Below are positions 26,001-37,364 of a stretch of 64,000 nucleotides of DNA, piece after piece (the first letter of the stretch is position 1; each line of letters begins with the position of its first letter). The position numbers and the translations under genes are program-made. The notes beneath the pieces were generated by a model, which was not told where the DNA came from, did no database searches, and was given only the letters and a program-made list of their open reading frames with translations. The stretch lies in assembly GCA_000310025.1 (NCBI GenBank), contig FN649737.1, positions 2,045,934 through 2,109,933 of the forward strand, in the 5' to 3' direction. This DNA comes from Ectocarpus siliculosus (taxonomy: Eukaryota; Sar; Phaeophyceae; Ectocarpales; Ectocarpaceae).

Positions 26001-26393
26001 ATTTTACCAACATGCCAGACGTTCCTCCTCTATAGGGGTGTGTAGAAATATCGATGCTGTGCGACATCCACAAGCCCACGTAGAGCCGACGCGATTGCAC
26101 ATGGGTACCAAGTGTTGTACATTATGATGGGTTTGCCCTGATACGGCCTCACGGCAGTACCGCGCCGCACACACAGCAACCACGTTATGTTCTCCTTCTC
26201 ATTGACACCTGAGTTGGCTTCACAACTGATATGTGGCGCACCTTGTGACGACGTCCAGTTGCCGAACGAAACTAGCCTGATAAAGGCCATTCGCTATCTC
26301 AAAGACATCCTCAGAATTTCGAAGTCTCTGTGGGATGTTCAGCAGTCGACGGATCTTCTCCTCGTCGACTCCTGTTGTGCTGGTCGATTCCAT
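14052..26393 (-). CDS. Protein with five tandem cyclic-nucleotide-binding-like domains
   Basis: Sixteen phase-matched exons: 26393-26242, 25961-25850, 25508-25362, 24700-24575, 23230-23082, 22753-22297, 21156-21052, 20495-20325, 19683-19603, 19168-19037, 18687-18451, 18234-18128, 17444-17282, 15864-15688, 14878-14804, 14297-14052 (stop), about 878 aa. Beta-roll signatures recur: ENALYIILSGSVKAE then FPAGDTFGF; DQVAIVVSGCLRA; TGFLILLRGSARIME then LEPGDLWG; KTYLFIVKGSISLQ; YKPGE, DFGDSLYIILEGLLEY then TAGDFFAPESMLG. Helical linkers such as RLRNSEDVFEIANGL and RRTRRDVKNIVNEL separate them. In every repeat the phosphate-binding cassette is eroded and lacks the usual FGE...RxA arginine, so cAMP/cGMP binding is doubtful. 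Exon 6 carries a long polar insert with an Asn run. No kinase or channel part was found. The first ATG is at 26393; an upstream acceptor at 26427 could add more N-terminal sequence. A 31-nt candidate exon (20895-20865) does not fit the phase and was left out. Confidence 0.77.
18370..18440. repeat. CAG/CAA microsatellite in intron
   Basis: Interrupted CAG/CAA trinucleotide array within the intron 18450-18235 of the cyclic-nucleotide-binding-like gene, just after the 5' splice site at 18450. It is not in the coding frame of either neighbouring exon. Confidence 0.7.
23509..24250. mobile_element. Fold-back element with long terminal inverted repeats
   Basis: The left arm (23509 to about 23750) and right arm (about 24010 to 24250) are reverse complements over roughly 240 bp with scattered mismatches. 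Both ends start AGTGGCCAAAATCGG. The 260-bp centre has no recognisable gene. The element sits in the intron between exons 4 and 5 of the cyclic-nucleotide-binding-like gene. No target-site duplication is evident. The arms contain repeated CCCGA/GGGTACCCG sub-motifs. Confidence 0.75.
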
Positions 26394-26426
26394 CGCAGGT
26401 GGGCTGCTGCAGGCCCCCAAGTTCCT

Positions 26427-27386
26427 CTGAAATCTTGATTGATGAGGAGGATGACAACTGTATGGTAGAATAGCAGTCGCCACAAAGCTGCAACGCCGGA
26501 CCTCTCTCTGGTCGCTTGCGTGATCGGCACGTCTCGATGCCAATCAGATATTGTAGTGACACACACAAGAGCGGTACTGCTGTACATGTAGTGACAGAGC
26601 GATAACTACAGAGAGCGAGCGAGTTTCAATCGCACCTCGACAATAGGCGATTCTGAACTGAGATTAAATACATCTTGCCTTCTCCTATTCGTGCCCACCG
26701 CAGCAGTTTTCCTTCAAAACCGCGGGCGCAGGCGCACAAGCGAAGCAACGCATTCCCGAAAAATGCGGCGGGACTTACGGACACAATCCCGAACCGAAAC
26801 GTGATAATGGGTTCCCCGCGGTGAAGCGGCGAGATTCTTGTCCGGAACACGCGGCCGTAGCCGGGAACGACTGTGTCGTAATCGCTGTGTCGCCGCCTGT
26901 GCTCCAACTCGCTGAATAGAACACAGGACCGATTCCTTCAGTTCGATAGGGAGAAACGAAGTCAGGCCAACCATGACTGGCAGAAGGCGAACCCGAGGTG
27001 AATCAGCACACAACCCCGAAGCGGCTATCCAATAGATGACGTCTGAGTTGTGATCTGCAAACCTTGGATATCACCGGTCAGATAGCGGATCCTATCCCAA
27101 GTTGTATGTCTTGCAGGGTATAATGCTAGGCTGTCTTATACACTCGCCGTCAATGCTCTGCACGACTCCCTCACGGGGTGTCGCGTGTCTGACAGCCGGG
27201 GATGTCGCAGTCCACGCTGTATTCTGAAGGATCCGTGAATCCAAGGCGACTGGCTTCCGTACGGAACCAGATCTACTGTTGACTCGCACTCCTTCACTAG
27301 AGTCCAACAGTGTGCTCACACTCTACCAAACATTCGTCTGACATGTATCCATTTCCCCCAAAATAGTCCACAGAGCATGGCTTCCG
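26427..27386. promoter_or_regulatory. Divergent intergenic region
   Basis: This segment separates two divergently transcribed genes and should hold both promoters and 5' UTRs. A possible upstream exon of the minus-strand gene, about 26910-26770 with a good GTAAGT donor, is open but has no ATG and no recognisable domain, so it may be untranslated. No TATA-like or other specific motif could be assigned. Confidence 0.45.
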
Positions 27387-30300
27387 ATGACTGTGGCAGC
27401 GGCTTTTCTCCACCGTGGTCAGTCGGGAGACCTTGAACACAGCACCACCGGTGGTGGCCGTGCGGCTGTACAAGATCATGCCGTGGGAAGGCCTTTTGAT
27501 GAACGGGCTGACCAACCGGGCGGTAGCCCTGGAAGTGCTGCCGGCAGAAGCTCAGAATCGGCATCGCTTCTTGAGAAATACACCTTTCGCGAGACAGTCA
27601 GGACGGTGATAGAGGAGGACCAGTTGCCGGAGCTGCCGGACTTTCTCGAAGAAATAGGCCTTGGTGACAAGCTTGAGGTATTTTTCGTGTCTGCCTACAT
27701 CGACTGCTTCAGAGGCACTGGAGAGGATATGGTTCATTGGTTCCTACCGTAAAGTGAACGTTGCGGTGTTATTAAGTGGTCAGGATGCGCTCTTCAAGTT
27801 GTGGACATGCTACTGTGAGAATGTTAATTCTACTGTACATGTATTGTTTCTGCTCTGTCTGTGGAATAGAGACATGCTGACCTCAGTGTGTTGCCTCAAA
27901 CTTATTATTCGCCGCCCGTGGACTCAACCGTGCTTATCAGTGAAGGATTGACACAGGAAATAAAAGCACGCCGCTAATGATGTGGACAGGATGCTCACGG
28001 ATTCACATTGTGCATTTCGTTTCATCCGTCTTCGCCGTGTTCAGGATTTCTACCGGAAGAGTGTGTTCGAGACAAAGTACATCTTTACGCTGAATGACAT
28101 GGATCTCCGGCTCATGGTAAGCGAGAGTTTGACCCCTCCCGAAGATATGTAGAGACCTGCAATGATTTATAAACTCTCTTTGGGTGCGTCTCGTGCGCGG
28201 TGCAGGCCAGGAAGAGATAGTGTTGCTCCAATCCCGTCCTCTCTGAGCTGGGGAAGGGAGCTCGGGGGGGGCAGAAATGAGTTTATCGTCTGAGAAAGCA
28301 TGCCAGCGAGATACAGCGGACGTTTGACTCGTTATTGCGACCAGGACCCCTGTGCGTCACAAACGGTCGACTACTGGAAGAGCGTTTCCATGCAGACCTC
28401 GCTAGTACACATGGCCTTAAGTGCGTTGACCCTCCACACCCACACCAACAAACCACTTCGCTCTCTTCTTTCGCGGGTTTTCGCCAACAAACTCGAACGA
28501 TCACCAATCACTCACGGCACGCACGGAACGACCAGGGCTTGTCCCCCGCGGACATCGCTACAGTCAAGCAACATGCTGAAGAGCTTCGCGTCGAAAGGGA
28601 CGTCACAGAAGAACGGCTGCACCCCCTCCTACAGAGGCGGAACGAGCTTACCTACGGCAGGCTGTTTCTCGACCGGTCAGCGTCGAGCTTTGAGGTGCAA
28701 ACTACGAATCGTTGCCGTTTGTCGACGGAAAAAGCGCTGCCAATACCTGTAGATCAACCAAAATAAATTCAGCAAGAGCGCAACAGAGAGGGCAGGCTAA
28801 GCACGCCTGCGTCCTCCTTTCCGACCCCTGGGCACCTCCAAACGGCGATACACCTCACCGTCAGCCCTGATTCCGTGTTGCCGACTCGGCCATAGCCACC
28901 GGACAGCCCACTGAATCGGCGCTCAAGTATCTGACCACGTCTTTCCGAACAGGCCATAACCACCGGAGAATTCAGTGAACCGGCCGCCAAATACTTATCC
29001 CGGAGCACACCATTACCCCAACATTGCTTTCCACACCCGTTGAAGTTTTACCTTGCAGGATTCGGCCCGCCGGTTCCCGTGGACGAGGCTTCACTGATCT
29101 GGGCCGAGCCTCGCGACGCCTGTGGGACCCTTACCAACTCCGAGCTGCTACCCGGGACAATCGTGTTGGCCGAGAGGGGACGGTGCAGCTTCGTAGATAA
29201 GGTACGGGATGAGCTATTGAGGTGGAGCTTGGATACGGGAATGCTTGCAGTCACCGTGTTGCAGGATTGCGTGTTGGAGACTGCCGAACCATCAGCAATA
29301 GCAAGAGCAGTTCAGTGTCGTCCGCGGCGCTTGCAAGGGGGTTAGCGTCTTGGTGACGGGAGAATCTCATCACACAGAACTGTAACAGCAATACTATCCC
29401 TCCCCGACAAGCCGCTGGCAACTCTCTGTTGTACCAACGGCAACGGCAACGGCCGCCAGAAGCGGGAAAAAATAGCGATATGCTCATCTGAAAGCAAAAT
29501 CCAACCTATAAAGCCAAGGGCATGTTTAATTTTCTTAGGTAAACGTATCGTGGCAAACAACGCGCTGATCGATAAAGCATGCTCAACACGATGCAAATCC
29601 TTGTAATCCCCACCGAGCCCGCTTCGCGCTAGAAGCTCTGGTCTCCCGGCTTATCATTTCGTCGAACATGCACCTTCTGCTTTTCGCCGCACGCTAATCC
29701 CAGGCGAACACAGTCGCAAGCAGCAACGCGTTGGCCTTGGTCGTGATCAACAACGGTCCCGAGGGGGAAGACCTATTCCGGGTTGCCGCAACCTTGGGAG
29801 GCCGTAGCGGGGGAGGGGAAGAGCCGAAAGGGCCCGAGAACATGCCCACCGTAAGTCAGACAGGGGGCTACTTTTCCGTCATTCCTCTTGGTGTACCTAG
29901 TTTTTTTTTTCTGAGAGTCTCGATATTTCTTAGTCAGGCAATGCTTCGAAATGTTTGCTAACGCATCGCGAGAATCCGTGCAACGGGTTCGTGGCTCGTC
30001 GACTATCATGTGAACATGAACACCGTGGGGCAGTTGCTACAAACCAGCTGGAAAACGCCCACTAAACAAGGCAACCCCGGCAACCAACATATGTGGGAGA
30101 GGGAAGCGAAGGTGCCTTCGTTCTCAAGCCTACAGCATGCAGCCGTGCAGGACGCTATTCCCACCCCCACCCCCCGCCCAATGCTCCGTCTTCTCGAGGA
30201 CGCGTGGTCAATGTTCTAACCGCTAAGGCATTCAAAACGAGTACCTCGTCCGCCCCCTCTGAACCAAAGGTGCTCGTGCGTGGCTCGGCGCTCCCGTCGC

Positions 30301-32434
30301 TGTCCAAAGCTCTGGAGTGGACCGCTAATGGCGATGGGGGGCCCGTCACGACACGACTGGTGGCTTTGGACTGCAAGCCGGGCAGGGCGGCCTGTGAAGC
30401 AGTGCTGCCGGAAGAGCAACAGGCCGAAAAACAGGCGTGTTTTTGTCTAGGATGTACCCGATCGGTAGATCGTTTTGCTTGGCCCCCTCTTGTTTCTAGA
30501 CACTGATGTTGGCTGCAACGGACGTATCTCGCAATGAGGCTCGAGTTTACGCATGCTGCGACGGTTCTGATGGTTAGGGTTGACTCCGAAAAAAAAAGAC
30601 ATCTCCCGAAAGCTGTTTCTCGGGTGTATACAGTCTGTACTTCCCCGAGAACAAAATATAAGAACCGTCGTGGATTACGCAAGTGCCTTACCACTTCCTC
30701 AAACCTTCCGTTCACGCAACACAGGACGCGTTGCGTTGCGAGAAAATATCTGGAACAATGCTGGTCTTCGTCCTCATCATCACCAAGTACGGTGCTCAAA
30801 ATAGCTGCTCGTAAGCCCGTGATCCCCCATTTATATCTGCCTTCCCCCACCGTAGGTTGACTCCGGAAAAATCACCATCGTCTCCGGGTTACCAGCTTCA
30901 CCACCATCATCGGCAGCACAAGGCGTCGACGCCGCCAAAGGGGCAGCGTTATCTGCAAACGCTTCCGGGGCGTCGTTCGAGTTCCTCTCCGCCACCTTCG
31001 GGGCAACCCTTCCCCGGGGACACGTGTCTGTCGTCCCCTCCGTGCCCGAGGACGCCTGCCAACCCATCGCTCCGCTCGCGGCCGTAAGCAGCAGCAGCGG
31101 TAGTACCGGCGACAGTAGCCGCGGTGGCCGCGGCGTCGGGGGCCGGGGTGGTGGCGTTGCCCCAGTCGCCGTGCTGGTGAAGAGGGGGGCATGCTCCTTC
31201 GGTGTCAAGGCTAAGAATGTCCAGGTGCAGTACTACAAACAGGAAGGGGGGGGGCAGCAAGCATGAATTACCCCCCAGCGTTTCTTTTCTACGGTGTTAT
31301 CGTTCGGAAGTTTCGAAAATCGCCCGGTGAAGGAGAAGTCCTCAGCCCGCTGTGATTAGCACCCTGCTCATCGGCGGTTGTTGATCTCGTAACATACGTC
31401 CCCAGGAGGCCGGCGGGAGGGTGATCATCTTTCACGACAACGGGCTCGGCGTGCTGCAAAACGTGGGGGCACCGGATCCGTTGGTGAGAAGAGACAGACG
31501 CATGGGGTGGCACGCGCCTATCAGGGACGGGGGTTTGCGGGTCAGGCGTGCTTGGCTACTACAGTAGTGTAGTGCAAAACAATATTTCGCAACGGCAGCA
31601 GAGGTGATCGCGGACATACCGTGCATGGTGAGCAACGGGGTTCAAGGTGCAACATAGTGTGGGTTTTGGGGGGGTTGCTCGGATGGACGTGCTGTGTCGG
31701 AGACGACGCGCGGGAGGGGTGCGCGAGGCTCACGACTCTCTCTTGGCAAAGCACATTTGTAGAAGCTGGCTTGTCTGACAAGTTGGCGAGTTCCAAGCCT
31801 CGGAACGAGGAAGCGAGGTGATAACACATATAGAAGGCTTAAATAGCTTCTTGACGCACGCGCGGTGCTCGAATTCGCAAGATCAACTCGTAGCCTTTCT
31901 CCCGTCGTCCTTCGTTGGAGGACCCTTGCCCCAAGGAGCGTGGCCACATGCCCCTCCGCCTCGGGATTGGGGTTCTGCGAAATTCCACACGTTCCGAGGG
32001 CTACGGTTATATGCACATCGCGATGGACGCAAGCAGGAAGGCACTCAAGGAGTGTACGCCACGCAACAACGCGTTATCACCTCTCTTCCCCCTCCCCCCC
32101 TCTCTCTCCATCGGCGCTCTGTCCCTTGCAGGCAAAGGAGCTTTTCATACCCGGTGTGTTCGTTACTGCGAGGGCGGGAGACAGCCTTGTCGCCGCCAAC
32201 AACAACAATAACGGGCAGGATGGCAAAGGAATGGGGCCGCTGGCCGTTACATTTGAGCCCGACAACGCCATTGGGCGGGCTTGGGGCGCCCTGGGGGCGA
32301 CGCATTGGCCTAACGACCTCCTCGAAGCGCGGGTGTTGGCAAGGCAGCTGCGGGTAAGAAACTACGACACGAAACAAAACAAAACGCCCATCCCACTTAC
32401 GAGACTTGCGGGTTCCAAATCTGTCGAACAATAG
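27387..32434 (+). CDS. SAM domain plus two PA domains protein
   Basis: Exons, all joined in phase 0: 27387-27677 (ATG), 28045-28116, 28536-28694, 29046-29201, 29704-29850, 30856-31224, 31406-31483, 32132-32434, about 524 aa. Residues about 80-145 match a sterile alpha motif (LPDFLEEIGLGDKLEDFY..., LNDMDLRLMGLSPADIATV), normally a protein-interaction module. Exons 4-5 form a PA domain (VLAERGRCSFVDK, ALVVINNGPEGEDLF). Exons 6-8 form a second one (VAVLVKRGACSFGVKAKNVQ, GGRVIIFHDNGLGVLQNVG, FIPGVFVTARAGDSL) with a Gly/Ser-rich insert. PA domains usually lie in the secretory lumen or outside the cell, but no N-terminal signal peptide is seen. No protease or RING domain was found. The final exon either reads through to the stop at 32434 or splices at the GTAAGA after 32353 into an unrecognised last exon. 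Confidence 0.75.
30180..30230 (-). repeat. tRNA-like repeat fragment, family B
   Basis: On the minus strand it begins TGCCTTAGCGGTTAGA, matching the A-box consensus of tRNA promoters, followed by a GACCACGCGTCCTCGAG segment. Related copies are at 36227 and 37580. It lies in an intron of the SAM/PA gene. It is too short to be a tRNA gene and is probably a SINE head fragment. Confidence 0.5.
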
Positions 32435-32623
32435 GAAGTAGCAGGGTGCGTTCTTGTACGTACGTAGATGACGAGAGATCCGAGTGTGAGCTTACTAAAA
32501 TTTGCATGTGTAGGCGTGGCTTCCCGGTGCAGATTTATTGTGTATGTTTCAGACGGTGACGCCAAAAACACCACCACCACGACCACCACCAATGACAATA
32601 GCAACGACGACGACGACAACAGC

Positions 32624-32660
<37 letters not shown>

Positions 32661-34728
32661 GCAAACACCCCACACTACAACCGCAGGCAACCCACGCATC
32701 GAGCCCTTGCCGAACGAAGTGGGTCGACGACAAGGTGCGGCGAGCGGAAGGTCTACCTACTGATGCCGGGACCCCGTCAGACCAAACGGCAACTACGGTG
32801 GCAGCCACCGTGGCGGTCGCGCCGGAAGCGGGCGAGGCGTCCGCCGCTGCAACTCTTCCGCGAAAGACGGCAGCGGCGCTGAGAGACACGGGGGGCGTTG
32901 AGGAAAAGGCAACAACCCCTGAGAAACAGAGGCCATCGACGAAGGAGGAGGAGGAGGAGGTGGTGGAGGAGGAGGGGGAGGAACGACGGGGCAATTCAGA
33001 GCAAGAACCATGCTCCTCGGAGGAAGTATCACCTGAAGTCGCGAAGGGTGTGGATGGTGTCCGTGGTGCGGCAATGGTAGGAGGAGATGGGGAAGGTGAA
33101 GTGGGGAGGGGCAGTTGTAAAGAGAAAAGGGAGGGGGAGGGGGAGGGGGAGCGACGCGGAGGTCTCAAAGAGCTCTGAAAGCGTTCCACCGCTTCGGATC
33201 TGGACGAGACTGAGACTCAGTTGTAAGCTTTGTTCGTAAAAGCGGGGTGTTTCTCGCACGTCCGGCGTGCCGTCACCGTTTGCCCTGAATGAACGGGCGC
33301 CTGGTTTCACGAAATGTATGGTCTAGGACGGCTGACGAACTTTTTTACCTTTGACCACATTTTATTGCTCGAGAAACAATCTCCATGTTGCTCCTCGGGG
33401 CTGCATGGGTTGGCATCGCCTCGCGTGAGAACTGTTGATCGGTCGGAAATCATCGAGGATCTATGTTATCCCCTGGGAAAGGACCATTGCGGCACTGTCA
33501 CTCACGTACACGACGGGGGCGGAAGCCGCTCCATAATTCCCGCCGCACTTTCGATTTTCTTTTTGAAGTACAAACGGGCCTATTGCAAGCACAAACCGTT
33601 TAGGGTGCTGTACGGGGTATCTTCGTTCTCTTGATTTGGCCAATAGGAGACACGCTCCAATTCCCAACAAATGCTTCTCATTACCTACCTGTTCGGCGGG
33701 GTCCGCATACACTAAACGAAACATGCTAGTTGGTGGTGCGTCGAAACCGTTTCTTCAGGTACGGGTTATTAGCGGATTCGGGGGTTTGCCTTTCATTCCC
33801 CTGTAGTTCTCCTTTCTCTAGGCCTTCACCCGTACATTCTAGCGACAATTCCTCGCCGTCACCCTCCTGCCCTCGGGAGAAAAAAGGTAGTGAAACACAC
33901 GGCAGATGCAGGTACACGGCGGCGAAAAATTGAAGCTTTTCCCACGGTTGTCGAGAAGGACCCGCAGTACTGTAGGTTGTCCTCTAACGTGGCTTTGTTG
34001 CCGGCGCGGCTCTCGAACTCGAGCACGAACCCTAACGATCCCACGATGCGGCGCTTCGACGCACGGAAACTGCCGGCGTTTATGCGCCATCTTGTATGGG
34101 GAATGGTAGGATGTAAATGCCCTGGATAGTTTGTCATATTTGTTTTCCAGGTCGCGGGCAGCCAATATACGCCCAAAACGCAAGAAACTAAGATTGCTGA
34201 CCGTAGTCGGAAGGGGAACTGACAACGACTGTCAGCCTGCCATTACGGCGAAAAAGAAAATATTACTCGAGCCGCGATAAACCGATAAATCAACCTCACG
34301 CCATCACTGCCTGTGGGCAAGCAACAGCGAGAGTAAGCCCTCGCAAACAGGAGATACACGGTAGCACACAGACACACCGCCTCTGTCGTTCGGCTAAGCA
34401 AATCCATCTTCTACGGGGAAACAAAACAAAACAAAATCACTTATTATCTGCTGTTCTGCTACGGCCTGATTCCAACACACGGGGGAAATCGGGAAATAAG
34501 TTCCCGTGTCTCAAGACACATCTGTGTCAAACAACTGGCATGCCTGCAGCCGCCAGAGGCCCGCCAAAACAAAGGCGGCGAAAGATGCACACACGCGTAT
34601 CCAAAGATGAGGCTCTCGAGCAAACCCTTCGTACTTCACAAGCTTTGCAGCCCTCTCAGAAGCGCGACAGACCAAACCGCGGGCGGTCCTCCACCGCAGG
34701 CGGTCCTCCTCCACTACCCCCCCCCTCC

Positions 34729-34828
34729 NNNNNNNNNNNNNNNNNNNNNNNNNNNNNNNNNNNNNNNNNNNNNNNNNNNNNNNNNNNNNNNNNNNNNNNN
34801 NNNNNNNNNNNNNNNNNNNNNNNNNNNN
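34729..34828. other. 100-N scaffold gap 1
   Basis: Exactly 100 unknown bases, the usual placeholder for a gap of unknown size. Sequence on the two sides (about 34540-34728 and 34905-35100) is a degraded direct duplication ending in the same C-rich stretch. The join is therefore probably two copies or two poor reads of one locus. Confidence 0.95.
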
Positions 34829-36226
34829 AGGGAGAGATTCCAGCAGAGGGGGGAAATCGGGAAAAAAGGAGAGGCGTGACAAGAGAAATCGGAGTAAGAG
34901 AATTGGAAGGGAAGCAGCAGGTGGAGGCGTGCAAAAACAAAGGAGGCGAAAGAAGGACGCAGGGGGAACCAAGGAGGGGGCCATGGAGGAAATCTTTGGG
35001 ATTACACAAGCTGCGGAGGCGTAATAGAGGGGGGCAAGACCAAACCGCGGGGGGTCATCAAGCGCGGGGGGTCATCCTCCATTACCCCCCCCCTCCCCCC
35101 CCCCCGGCCGGCAATGGGTTCCACGTAGAAAACCCTCGTTGAAGCAAACAACGGCAACAGCAGCCCTTTCCTCGGCTATGCACAAACGGTGGCGATTTCT
35201 GTCATCGGCTGCCGAGCCGCCAAGTTTCCGAGGCGAGCGCTCATCGCTTAAAAACACTTACGTTCCTAAAAAAAGCAGTCACTCGAAGCAGGAGATGAAC
35301 AAAAACACCGATTCGTCTCGCCGTCCAAGAGCGAGCGGCCCCGGGGCGCGCCTCCCTCTCATCCACACCAATCATACGCACAAAAAAAAAAGAAAAAAAA
35401 TGTCCGCTGTCCCCTTTCCCCGGGGAGGCTCGTATCTCGGAGCAGCGAAAAAGCTCTAGCTCTGGTCACCATTCCCAAAGAGGCTTCGACTCGCTTTGCC
35501 GTGCTGCTCGAGCGGGTGTGCCCGCAAGCGCCCCCCCCCCCCCCCCCGGCGGGGAACGCCCGAACGGACCGCTCCATCTTTTGGTCTTTTGGCAGTGGGG
35601 GGGCCGAAAATGTCGACTGCGGTTGGCGCTAAAACCTGCAATTCTTTCCCGCAGCGCACGGCATCGTCCAGCGCTTCACCCTGACGCGACAGCATCATGG
35701 CTGCGGTATGGCCTTGCGGTTCACACGTCTGAATTAATACACCATCCCGGAAGGACAAACCCTATCCACGTACACACCGCAGAACGATCGTGACCGGAAA
35801 GGGACGGGGGCTACGTGTGGGGTAGGTAGATCCGCATTTGCCAAGCCATGAAACCGTCGTGCCCCCACCCCTCTTCGGAAGAAAATCTCCAAGCGCAACC
35901 TCTTTGACCCACCACCCCACCAATTGCTCCCGCGGAGCCCCCCTACCTCGTGCGGAACATACCGCCCAAAAACTACCCCCCAAATATTTTTGGGGTCGGC
36001 AACGCGGTCCGTCAGGCGTCACATCGCCACAGAAAAGGTGCACAGGCAGACAGGCAGGCCAAGACAGCGATGCTTAGGTCAGGTTTCCTTAGAATCCCCC
36101 GTCGGCTCTCCCGCGGCCTGGTCTGCTGCCTCCTCTGATGTCTCTCCTTGGCTGAGGCTGTCCGCGTTGCTCTGCTAATTTGGGTTCGAGGGGGGGGGAG
36201 AGGGGGGGGCATACTTATGTTTTGCA

Positions 36227-36276
36227 TGCCTTAGCGGTTGGACCGTTGACCACGCGTCCTCGAGAGGACGGCGCAT
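36227..36276 (+). repeat. tRNA-like repeat fragment, family B
   Basis: Starts TGCCTTAGCGGTTGG and continues through GACCACGCGTCCTCGAGAG. It is the same head as the copies at 30180-30230 and 37580-37612. A match to the A-box is visible; no B-box was assigned. Confidence 0.45.
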
Positions 36277-36391
36277 TGTTCCTGCAGGACTGATCACCGA
36301 TCGCCAATATTTCCTTCCTACTTCGCAGAGGTGGTTCAATAAAATGTTTCTTCCCCCTAGACTATCTATCCTACCGAAGGGGGGAGGGGGG

Positions 36392-36592
36392 TGTACTCAT
36401 AGCCGTGCATGCCGTAGTCATTAGAACACTGGCGTCGCATCCCGACAAAGCCGGAACGGAGCACGCCGGGTTTTCACCGGACCAGGCTAAAGTATCACAT
36501 CACCACGCGCAAAGGGCCGTGAGGTAATCACCGAGTCGCATGGAGTGCGCGCTGCATCCTACAAAGGTGTTCGGCATCTTCCTTGCATACTA
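36392..36592 (+). mobile_element. tRNA-derived SINE (family A), truncated copy
   Basis: Contains the head (GTACTCATAGCCGTGCATGC, then the A-box-like GCCGTAGTCATTAG and B-box-like GGGTTTTCACCGGACC) plus about 100 bp of the body found in the longer copies at 57321 and 58669. It is more diverged than the other copies. Confidence 0.6.
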
Positions 36593-37045
36593 AACGTATT
36601 TCTTACCAATCGGGGGGCGGGGTAAAGACGACGATGACAAAGACATCAATAGTGCGACGTGGGTGTGGGGCGTACCGTAGCAGCGTGGGAAGAGACTACT
36701 GCGAAGGGCATGAAACATCGAGACTGCCCGAAACCCGTGCTCTTCCTCATCCCCGGACCTAAGCTGCACTCTGTTATTGGAAAAGCAAGAGACGCAGCTA
36801 GTGGCACTCGGGTTACAGTTACATTCCGGCCAGGAAGAGCATACACGGCAACACCTTAACCACCTCCCGATGCATACAGTACACGCAACGGTCGTGCAAC
36901 GGTGCCAAGCGCGCGCCGTTGCTTCAAATCCGCAGGCAGCGTCGCACCTTGAAGTTCACACGGTACAGGATGACCGAAAAACCGTTCCACTCATTTTTCC
37001 GGCACCACATGCCGTTGAAAATCTCTCCCCCCCCCCAAAAAAAAA

Positions 37046-37206
37046 AAAATCTCACCCTTCATGCGACTCGCCGAATACCTCACGGCGCTTCGCGCTTGGT
37101 GATGTGAGAGCCTGGTCCGGTGAGAACCCGGTGTGCTCCGTCCCGGCTTTGTAGGGATGCGAGGTCAATGGTCTAACGACTACGGCATGCACGACTATGA
37201 GTACCT
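37046..37206 (-). mobile_element. tRNA-derived SINE (family A), truncated copy
   Basis: Minus-orientation copy covering the head and the first part of the body, close in sequence to the 57321-57843 and 58669-59183 copies. It is flanked by a C/A homopolymer on one side and a C tract on the other, and lies just downstream of the 3' end of the PP2C gene. Confidence 0.65.
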
Positions 37207-37364
37207 CCCCCCCCCCCCCCTCCCCCCCCGGGAGAAGAACAAGAAGAACCAGCCCACCCGCAAACCCCACCTTGTCCCTCAAAACCATCCCCCCGCAAAA
37301 AAGAAAACCGCTCCTATCCCCGCCTTGCCCGGCCATCATGATTCACTCTACCGCTGATCCGTCA

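Larger units (their letters stand above)
32435..37364. other. Repeat-rich region without a confident gene
   Basis: This lies between two convergent genes. It holds an AAC-rich microsatellite (about 32600-32660), a purine-rich stretch (32930-33170), a 100-N gap, several C-homopolymers and SINE copies. A 236-codon open frame (32468-33178 plus) is low complexity (Thr, Asn, Glu) and is judged a composition artefact or at best an unrecognised last exon. At 33890-34129 both strands are open with plausible sequence; neither could be tied to a gene. Confidence 0.5.

Noticed and set aside
32468-33178. 236-codon plus-strand ORF downstream of the SAM/PA gene
   Set aside because: It is almost wholly low complexity (Thr/Asn/Asp, then Glu). 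No acceptor joins it in frame to the preceding exon, and the opposite strand is equally open.
33839-34225. Possible exon at about 33890-34130 on either strand
   Set aside because: Both strands give plausible peptides, splice edges are weak, and no family match could be made, so no call is justified.
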